Source: JBBQKG01 sp038326655 (GTDB lineage Bacteria; Actinomycetota; Thermoleophilia; Solirubrobacterales; JBBDJG01). Taken from it: a DNA stretch of 64,000 nt. Position 1 is the stretch's first letter, and every line of letters starts with the position of its first letter. Position numbers and translations under genes: made by a program. Below, one piece after another: positions 58,752-64,000 of the stretch. The stretch is from NCBI GenBank assembly GCA_038326655.1, contig JBBQKG010000013.1:13810-77809 (forward strand), written 5' to 3'. The notes below the pieces were generated by a model, which made no database searches, was not told where the DNA came from, and saw nothing but the letters and a program-made list of their open reading frames with translations.

Positions 58752-60353
58752 CTAGGTGATGCGCTCGGCCGTCAGCTCGGGCGCCGAGTCGGACATGTGG
58801 TCCTCGAATGCGTCCACGCAGCGCGGGTCGAACTGCCGTCCGGAGTTGTGGCGAAGCTCGGCGAACGCGTCCTCGTGCGGCATCGCCGAGCGGTAGGGAC
58901 GGTCGCTCGTCATCGCGTCGAAGGCGTCGGCCACCAGGAGGATCCGCGACGCGAGCGGGATGTCGTCCCCGCTCAGGCCGCTCGGGTAGCCGGACCCGTC
59001 GAAGTGCTCGTGGGAGTGCTTCACCCAAAGGGAGATCAGCGACAGGCCGTCGACGCGGTTCACGAAGTCGGCACCGATCACCGGATGCAGTTTGACCTCC
59101 TCGTACTCGCGCTCGTCGAGCGGCCCGGGCTTCTTGAGGATCTCGTCGGGCAGCGAGACCTTGCCGACGTCGTGGAGCATCGCGGCGACGCGCAGGTAGG
59201 CGAGGTCGGCGCCGCCCCAGCCGAGCCGCTGCGCGATCCCGGCCGCGTAGCGCGCGACCGTCGCCGAGTGCTCCGACGGTGTCGCCATGCGGGCGTCGAC
59301 GGCGCGCGCGAGCGTCGCCGCCCAGCTCAGCTCTCGCCGGCCGGCCGCGAAATTCGAGGCAAGGCCGTGCTTTTGCTCGTACAGGTGCGCGTCCGCACGG
59401 CGCTGCAGCTCGTCGGGGTCCGAGCCGTCCCCCGGGAAGCAGGCGATGCCCGTCGTGACCGCGATCCGCTCGGAGAGCGCGCTTCGGATGCGCTCGCCCA
59501 GCTCAGCCGCGGCGGGCTCGGCCAGCCCGGGCGCGAGCAGGGCGAACTCGTCGCCCCCGAGCCTGCCGATCGTGTCCATCGGCCGGACCGAGCGTCGCAT
59601 GCCGTCGACCACCCAGCAGAGGAGCTCATCGCCGGCGGCGTGGCCGTGAAGGTCGTTGACCGACTTGAAGTTGTCGAGGTCGAGCAGCACGAGCGCGACC
59701 GGTCGACCCGTCCGGACCGCCTCGTCGAGCTCGGCCCGGACGCGTTCCTCGAAGCCACGGCGGTTCAGCGAGTCGGTGAGCGGGTCGGTGCGCGACATCC
59801 GCGTCAGGCTGTCGCGGGCGCTGTCGTGGTTTTGAGCCTGCCACGCGCACAGGATCGCGGCAAACGCCAGGCAGGCGGCGGCATAGATCACATAGGCGGG
59901 CTCCGGGCTGCCGTAGAGCTCTCCGACCAGGAGATAGGCGAGCACGTCGGCGGCGCCGACCGGCACGAACGTCTTCAGGGGATAGAAGACGGCGGCAAAG
60001 ACCATCGGGAGAAAGAAGAGAAGCGTGAACGGGCTCCGGGCGCCGCCGTCGGCAGCGACAGCAGCCGCGATCAGTGCGATGTCGAAAAGGCTCCACGTCA
60101 CGAAGAACGCGTCCGCCAGCCGGCTTCGCAGGATGCGCTCCAGGGGGAGGGCGGCGATCAGGGCGCCCCCGACGAAGGCGGCGCCGAACAACGTCAAGAT
60201 CAGGTCGCGGCTCGGCTGTTCCCAGGTCGCGGCACAGTAGGCGCACCCGGCCAGGCATACGCCAAAGGTCAGCCAGATGCCCGCCTTGACCATCTGAGAC
60301 TGAAGCTGACCATTCGATGAATCGACGATCCGTGCCGACTTCGTACCCTCCAC
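58752..60353 (-). CDS. Membrane diguanylate cyclase with C-terminal HD-GYP domain, 533 aa
   Basis: An N-terminal region with five to six TM helices (about 23-170) precedes a GGDEF domain (about 180-330) with DPLTDSLNRRGFEERV, LVLLDLDNFKSVND and an intact GGDEF at 266-270; an I-site RxxD (R257-D260) lies exactly five residues upstream, allowing feedback control. The C-terminal HD-GYP part (about 350-520) has HDVGK (394-398) and HSHEHFDGSGYP. It could both make and degrade c-di-GMP in response to a membrane signal. It is divergent from the AidB-like gene. Confidence 0.9.
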   Translation of the reverse strand: MEGTKSARIVDSSNGQLQSQMVKAGIWLTFGVCLAGCAYCAATWEQPSRDLILTLFGAAFVGGALIAALPLERILRSRLADAFFVTWSLFDIALIAAAVAADGGARSPFTLLFFLPMVFAAVFYPLKTFVPVGAADVLAYLLVGELYGSPEPAYVIYAAACLAFAAILCAWQAQNHDSARDSLTRMSRTDPLTDSLNRRGFEERVRAELDEAVRTGRPVALVLLDLDNFKSVNDLHGHAAGDELLCWVVDGMRRSVRPMDTIGRLGGDEFALLAPGLAEPAAAELGERIRSALSERIAVTTGIACFPGDGSDPDELQRRADAHLYEQKHGLASNFAAGRRELSWAATLARAVDARMATPSEHSATVARYAAGIAQRLGWGGADLAYLRVAAMLHDVGKVSLPDEILKKPGPLDEREYEEVKLHPVIGADFVNRVDGLSLISLWVKHSHEHFDGSGYPSGLSGDDIPLASRILLVADAFDAMTSDRPYRSAMPHEDAFAELRHNSGRQFDPRCVDAFEDHMSDSAPELTAERIT

Positions 60354-60354
60354 C

Positions 60355-60392
60355 AGCCTTCAATCGGCCGAAACGCCTCGGAACTGAAGGCT
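60355..60392. promoter_or_regulatory. Interrupted 8-bp inverted repeat upstream of the GGDEF/HD-GYP gene
   Basis: AGCCTTCA (60355-60362) and TGAAGGCT (60385-60392) form a perfect inverted repeat across 22 bases in the short divergent gap, 2 bases from the cyclase start. It is placed where an operator could control one or both divergent genes. The sequence is not otherwise recognised. Confidence 0.35.
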
Positions 60393-60424
60393 GAATCGCC
60401 GGTCGGTCCACGGCCGCGCTAGCT

Positions 60425-60439
60425 GATCGGCAGCCGATC
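60425..60439. promoter_or_regulatory. 15-base palindrome directly before the AidB-like start
   Basis: GATCGGC, A, GCCGATC is a perfect odd palindrome ending one base before GTG 60440. It replaces a recognisable ribosome site, so it could be a regulator-binding site or a hairpin that limits translation initiation. Confidence 0.35.
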
Positions 60440-62062
60440 GTGCGAGACTTGCCCGACCCGGGAGAGAGGAGTCGGATAACCGTAGTCGAGCGCACGCACG
60501 AGGTCCTGAACCAGCCGCCGCCGCTGGAGCCCTACAACGCCTTCGACGCCGATCGGGCGCTGATCGAGGCGCTCGCCCGCGAGGGCGGCGACTGGGGCCT
60601 CGACCGCGTGCGGGACTTCGGCGCCGTGTGTGGCTCGGCGGAGGCGCGCGAGCACTCGCGCAGGGCGCTCCGGAACATCCCCCGGCTGCTCACCCACGAC
60701 CGCTTCGGCAACCGGATCGACGCGATCGACTACGACCCGTCGTTCCACTGGATGCTGCGGCTCGCGATCGAGCGCGAGCTGCCAGCGCTTCCGTGGCGTG
60801 ACCCGCGCCCCGGCGCCCACGTGGTCCGTGCCGCGATGTTCCTCATGCTGAACGGGCTCGACACCGGTCCTGCCTGCCCCGTCGCGATCAACTATGCCGC
60901 GGTGCCGATGATGCGCCAGGACGCTGCGCTCGCGGCCGAATGGGAGCCGCGCATGACGCTACCCGACTACGAGCGCTACGCCCAGGCCGGGATGGTCATG
61001 ACCGAGAAGCAGGGTGGCTCCGACCTGCGGGCCAACAGCACGCGGGCGGAGCCGGCCGGCGACGACTGGTACGAGCTCACGGGCCACAAGTGGTTCTGCA
61101 CCCATCCCGTGTTCGCCTGCTTCTTCACGCTCGCGAACGCACCGGGGGGCATCACCTGCTTCGTCGCGGAGCGCCCCCACCCCGGCTTTCGGATCCAGCG
61201 GCTGAAGGACAAGATGGGAGGCCGGTGCCTCGCCTCCTCCGAGGTCGAGTTCGAGGCGCTGCCGGCACGCATCCTGGGCGAGGAGGGTCGCGGCATCGCG
61301 GCCATGAGCACCCAGATCAACTACACGCGGCTCGACACCATGATGGGCGTCACGGGGATGCTGAGGCGCATGGTCGCCGAGGCGTCGAACCACGCCCGCC
61401 ACCGCTCCGCGTTCGGCGCGCCGCTGGCCGACCAGCCGCTGATGCGGACGGTGCTTGCCGACCTCGCGCTCGAGTGCGAGGCGATGACGGCGTCGTGCAT
61501 GCGCGTCGCTCGCTCCTACGACAGCGACGACGAGCTTCCCTTCCGGCGGTTCGGGACCGCGGTGATGAAGTACTGGATCAGCAAGCGGGGCCCGATCGCC
61601 GCGGCCGAGGCGCTCGAGTGCCTCGGCGGCAACGGATTCGTCGAGGAGTCGATCATGCCGCAGTTCTTCCGTGACATCGAGATCGGCACGGTCTGGGAGG
61701 GCTCGGGGAACGTGGCCGCGCTCGACGTGCTCCGCGCGCTCGCGCGCGAGCCCGAGGGCCTCGCGGCCTTCTTCGACGAATGCGACCTGGCGGCCGGCGC
61801 AAATGCGACGCTCGACGCCCATATCGCGCGCGTGCGCGCCGAGCTCGCGGCGCTCGACGGCGACCAGGTCGAGTGGCGAGCGCGGCGCCTGGTCGAGGAC
61901 CTCGCGATCGCGCTCCAGGGCAGCCTGCTCGTGCGCCACGCGCCCGCCGCAGTGAGCGACGCCTTCTGTGCCGCGCGCCTCGGCGATGGCGGCCGCGCGT
62001 TCGGCACCCTGCCGCCCGGCGCCGACGTCGGCGCGATCGCCGACCGCGCCCTCGCCGCCTGA
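60440..62062 (+). CDS. AidB-like acyl-CoA dehydrogenase family protein, 540 aa
   Basis: The acyl-CoA dehydrogenase fold shows AGMVMTEKQGGSDLRANSTR and the FAD-binding region YELTGHKWFCTHPVFACFF; ECLGGNGFVEESIMPQFFRD and EIGTVWEGSGNVAALDVLR complete it. The extended N-terminus (about 60 residues, HEVLNQPPPLEPYNAFDADR) matches AidB, the DNA-alkylation-inducible flavoprotein. Enzyme activity of AidB is weak or unknown; repair or detoxification is assumed. Start GTG 60440 directly follows a palindrome. Confidence 0.9.
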   Translation: MRDLPDPGERSRITVVERTHEVLNQPPPLEPYNAFDADRALIEALAREGGDWGLDRVRDFGAVCGSAEAREHSRRALRNIPRLLTHDRFGNRIDAIDYDPSFHWMLRLAIERELPALPWRDPRPGAHVVRAAMFLMLNGLDTGPACPVAINYAAVPMMRQDAALAAEWEPRMTLPDYERYAQAGMVMTEKQGGSDLRANSTRAEPAGDDWYELTGHKWFCTHPVFACFFTLANAPGGITCFVAERPHPGFRIQRLKDKMGGRCLASSEVEFEALPARILGEEGRGIAAMSTQINYTRLDTMMGVTGMLRRMVAEASNHARHRSAFGAPLADQPLMRTVLADLALECEAMTASCMRVARSYDSDDELPFRRFGTAVMKYWISKRGPIAAAEALECLGGNGFVEESIMPQFFRDIEIGTVWEGSGNVAALDVLRALAREPEGLAAFFDECDLAAGANATLDAHIARVRAELAALDGDQVEWRARRLVEDLAIALQGSLLVRHAPAAVSDAFCAARLGDGGRAFGTLPPGADVGAIADRALAA

Positions 62063-62081
62063 GAAGATCTACGCTCCCTGC

Positions 62082-62441
62082 GTGAGGGCGGGGGCAAGGG
62101 CAGCCGCGGTCGCGGCCGCGATCGTCGCGCTGCTGGCATGCGCGGGCACGAGCGAGGCGACGCATCTCGGCTACAAGCGCTGCGGCGACACGACCACGCG
62201 CGCCGTCCGCGCCGCGCACGTGCAGAGCAACTTCGGCTGCCGCGCTGCCCACGACGCGCTTCGCACCTTGCTGCGCCACGGCACCGGCGGCCTCCCCAGG
62301 TCGACCACGCGCGTGGGGCGATGGGGCTGTCGCAGCACGGGGTTCAAGCACTTCTACGTGTGCGAGCGTCGCTACAGCACCCCGGGGAAGAACCCGGCCA
62401 GCATCGTGTTCCAGGCCCGCTTGCGGCATCTGCCTTCCTGA
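62082..62441 (+). CDS. Small secreted Cys-containing protein, 119 aa
   Basis: A signal peptide (residues 1-about 25, AAIVALLACAGTSEA) is followed by a short domain with six Cys in total (for example KRCGDT, NFGCRAAHD, GRWGCRSTG, YVCERRY). A conserved-looking pattern (CG at the start, FGC, WGC, YVC) is typical of small disulfide-stabilised actinobacterial secreted proteins of unknown role. Start GTG 62082, 19 bases after the AidB-like stop. Confidence 0.65.
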   Translation: MRAGARAAAVAAAIVALLACAGTSEATHLGYKRCGDTTTRAVRAAHVQSNFGCRAAHDALRTLLRHGTGGLPRSTTRVGRWGCRSTGFKHFYVCERRYSTPGKNPASIVFQARLRHLPS

Positions 62442-62519
62442 TCAAGGCGTGGGGCTAGCCGGAACGACAGCAGGTCCAATCGGATAGCAATCAGCCATGA
62501 AACGAGTGCGAGGAGGGGC

Positions 62520-63170
62520 ATGAGACATCTGACAGCGGCGATCTTGGGCGTGGCGGTGGTGGCGATGACGCTGCCGGCGTTCGCGGCCGCGCATGTGGCG
62601 GTGCAGCCGGGCGAAGCACCCGCCAAGGGATTCGTGGTCGAGAACATCATTGTTCCGACCGAGGAGGAGAACGCCAGCACGACAAAGGTGGCGGTGAAGT
62701 TCCCGCCCGGGTTCGCGGAGGTCTCCTACGAGCCGGTGCCGGGATGGCGCGTGAAGGTCGCGAAGACCAAGCTGGCCGCGCCGATCACCACCGACGAGGG
62801 CGACAGGCTCACGGAGCAGGTCTCCCAGATCACGTGGAGCGGTGGCAAGATCGCACCCGGTGAGTTCCAGGCCTTCCCGGTGTCGTTCGAGATCCCGGAC
62901 AAGGCTGGGACCACGCTCACCTTCAAGGCGGTCCAGACCTATGACAACGGCAAGGTCGTGCGCTGGATCGCGCCGCCGAACGGAGATTCGCCCGCGCCGC
63001 AGGTGAAGATCACGGCTGCCGAGGCCGACACCGGCTCGGCGACCCCGGCATCGGGCTCGAGCGACTCGTCCGACGACGACTCGAACACGCTCGCACTCGT
63101 GGCCCTGATCGTGGCCGCAATGGCCCTCTTGGCCGGCGGAGCCGCGCTGGTGGGCCACCGCCGGACGTAG
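62520..63170 (+). CDS. YcnI family (DUF1775) copper-associated membrane-anchored protein, 216 aa
   Basis: Signal peptide ends at AHV (His25 would become N-terminal, the known copper-binding arrangement in YcnI); the domain follows with VAVKFPPGFAEVSYEPVPGW, GEFQAFPVSFEIPD and VRWIAPPNG, then a Ser/Asp linker and one TM helix (about 190-212). GAGGAGGGG ribosome site 4 bases upstream. It is usually next to CopC/CopD-type genes; none is visible here. A copper-handling role at the outer face is inferred. Confidence 0.87.
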   Translation: MRHLTAAILGVAVVAMTLPAFAAAHVAVQPGEAPAKGFVVENIIVPTEEENASTTKVAVKFPPGFAEVSYEPVPGWRVKVAKTKLAAPITTDEGDRLTEQVSQITWSGGKIAPGEFQAFPVSFEIPDKAGTTLTFKAVQTYDNGKVVRWIAPPNGDSPAPQVKITAAEADTGSATPASGSSDSSDDDSNTLALVALIVAAMALLAGGAALVGHRRT

Positions 63171-63181
63171 GCCGGCGCGGA

Positions 63182-63236
63182 GGAAGAGGGTCCTGCGACG
63201 CCCTCAGCTCGGCTGGCAGGAGCAGGACCTTCTTCC
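63182..63236. terminator. Long-armed hairpin between convergent genes
   Basis: GGAAGAGGGTCCTGC (63182-63196) and GCAGGACCTTCTTCC (63222-63236) pair over 15 bases with one wobble; the loop is 25 bases. It lies between the YcnI stop and the convergent gene ending at 63266, so a shared terminator or barrier is likely. No T-tract is seen. Confidence 0.45.
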
Positions 63237-63265
63237 GGAGCGCCCCGCAACGGCGAGGCGCGATC

Positions 63266-63721
63266 TCAGGTTCTGCGCAGGTTCCCCTCGAGCTTCGTCT
63301 TCGTGCCCTCGAGGCGGCAGCGCGCGATCGCCTGCAGCTGCTTCGGCGTGACCGGCTGATGCACGTGCGGGTACGGATAGCCGGGCTCGTTGATGAACGG
63401 CCAGTCCTGATTGGTCTGCAGGACGGTCTTTCCGCCGCTGTCCTCGCAGATCAGTCTCACGTTCGAAGAGCCCCTGGTCTCTGCCATGTCGTTGACCTTC
63501 TTCGGTATGTTCACGACGATCTCGGGGCCGCCGTAGACCGACACCGCCTGATCGATCCGGAGCTTTTCGCCGCCGCTGCCCGAAGTGGCGGCCCAGAGCA
63601 CGATCGGCACGACGATCAGCGCAAGGATCGCGAGCAGCGGAATGATCGTCTTGCGGTCGAACCGCCGCCCGGACTCGTCCTCCGGCAGGGGCGCGGGGGG
63701 GACGGGGGCCTCGGTGCTCAC
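63266..63721 (-). CDS. Single-TM membrane protein of unknown function, 151 aa
   Basis: A Pro/Glu-rich N-terminus (residues 1-25) is followed by a TM helix (about 26-45, IIPLLAILALIVVPIVLWAA) and a soluble outer domain with KLRIDQAVSVYGGPEIVVNI, two Cys (LICEDSGG, IARCRLEG) that may form a disulfide, and a basic end. No family recognised. Divergent from the prepilin gene, with a 117-base gap. Confidence 0.65.
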   Translation of the reverse strand: MSTEAPVPPAPLPEDESGRRFDRKTIIPLLAILALIVVPIVLWAATSGSGGEKLRIDQAVSVYGGPEIVVNIPKKVNDMAETRGSSNVRLICEDSGGKTVLQTNQDWPFINEPGYPYPHVHQPVTPKQLQAIARCRLEGTKTKLEGNLRRT

Positions 63722-63838
63722 GCGGCAAACCCTAGCGGCGGGACCGTCTCGAGTTGCGGATTAGAAAAGGCTTAGTCATGCACCGTTTTTCTCAAGGCCG
63801 GCCGGCCGGAGGCCGACGTAGAGGGCGAAAGGAGAACG

Positions 63839-64000
63839 ATGCTCCAAACGTTTCGCCACCGCGCCCAGGAGGAGAAGGGTTTCACCCTGATCGAGCTCCT
63901 GGTCGTCATTTTGATCATCGGCATCCTTGCCGCGATCGCAATCCCCTCGTTCCTGAACCAGAGGAGCAAGGGCAACGACGCAGAGGCCAAGTCCACCGCC
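63839..64000 (+). CDS. Type IV prepilin-like protein, N-terminal part (cut by window edge)
   Basis: The first 54 residues contain the prepilin peptidase site and helix KGFTLIELLVVILIIGILAA IAIPSF: a Gly-Phe processing point and Glu5 of the mature pilin are present. An AAAGGAG ribosome site lies 4 bases before ATG 63839. It forms a pilus or type II pseudopilus subunit. The mature C-terminal part lies beyond the window. The GGDEF/HD-GYP protein 3.5 kb upstream may affect pilus function, but this is speculation. Confidence 0.88.
   Translation, partial: MLQTFRHRAQEEKGFTLIELLVVILIIGILAAIAIPSFLNQRSKGNDAEAKSTA

Noticed and set aside
63730..63838. Possible c-di-GMP riboswitch upstream of the prepilin
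   Set aside because: GGCAAACC is present at 63724, but the matching ACGCAAAGCC segment and receptor hairpins are absent, and the segment lies beside the divergent start.

Overview
The window is high-GC DNA, densely packed with genes on both strands. It has strong G/C third-position bias, many GTG starts, frequent ATGA/GTGA/TTGA overlaps, and no RNA genes or intact mobile elements. The gene content points to an actinobacterium: a zinc-finger anti-sigma partner for an ECF sigma factor, an MprA/MprB-like two-component pair, an MMPL transporter relic, F420-dependent oxidoreductase families, an MpaB-type oxygenase, an AbiEi/DUF559 protein and YcnI. Several secreted proteins and the type IV prepilin would suit class Thermoleophilia (Solirubrobacterales/Gaiellales). 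That class assignment is inference.

Layout. Positions 1-7.9 kb: membrane proteins, then a translationally coupled run of VOC protein, FAD oxidoreductase, GCS2-type glutamate-cysteine ligase, PhoD-like phosphatase and PRC-barrel protein. Positions 7.8-13.1 kb (minus strand): panE, rpiA, a metal-dependent cyclase, an FNR-type reductase, a disulfide-type flavoprotein, an ECF sigma factor and its anti-sigma factor. Positions 13.2-18.4 kb (minus): an MMPL relic, DUF1440-like and VOC proteins, an SDR dehydrogenase and a xylFGH-like sugar ABC importer. Positions 18.5-28.6 kb (plus): a Gfo/Idh/MocA oxidoreductase, tkt, a tal-pgi fusion, gnd, zwf, a HAD phosphatase and a ROK glucokinase, nearly all overlapping by 1-4 bases. 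With the importer, rpiA, a GH15 glucosidase and an aldose epimerase, this forms a sugar-uptake and pentose-phosphate region.

Positions 31-39 kb: a DUF559 protein, a molybdopterin oxidoreductase, a metallophosphoesterase, a two-component system, a degenerate-GGDEF membrane protein and a GDPD. Positions 39.2-41.7 kb is a scrambled patch: glyoxalase I, a nitroreductase-like gene with no usable start at its conserved N-terminus, a glyoxalase-tail relic, a double NTF2-like protein and a membrane protein without a standard start. Positions 41.6-53.9 kb: secreted proteins (beta-propeller, alpha/beta hydrolase with a glucodextranase-like module, penicillin acylase-type Ntn hydrolase), a universal stress protein, a GNAT, an LLM oxidoreductase with an abnormal C-terminus and an MFS exporter. 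Positions 54-64 kb: esterase, methylmalonyl-CoA epimerase-like VOC, MBL hydrolase, lysyl-oxidase-like protein, MpaB oxygenase, GGDEF/HD-GYP protein, AidB-like acyl-CoA dehydrogenase, YcnI and the start of a type IV prepilin.

The most unusual non-coding signal is a set of palindromic elements at 53.9-54.1 kb and 56.1-56.2 kb. Their 12-13 bp stems differ completely, but the architecture is constant: an AGAAA flank, a stem beginning CC, and an AA loop. Two sets are also tandemly duplicated, each with a single C/T change beside the loop. No stretch longer than about 300 bases is without a gene.
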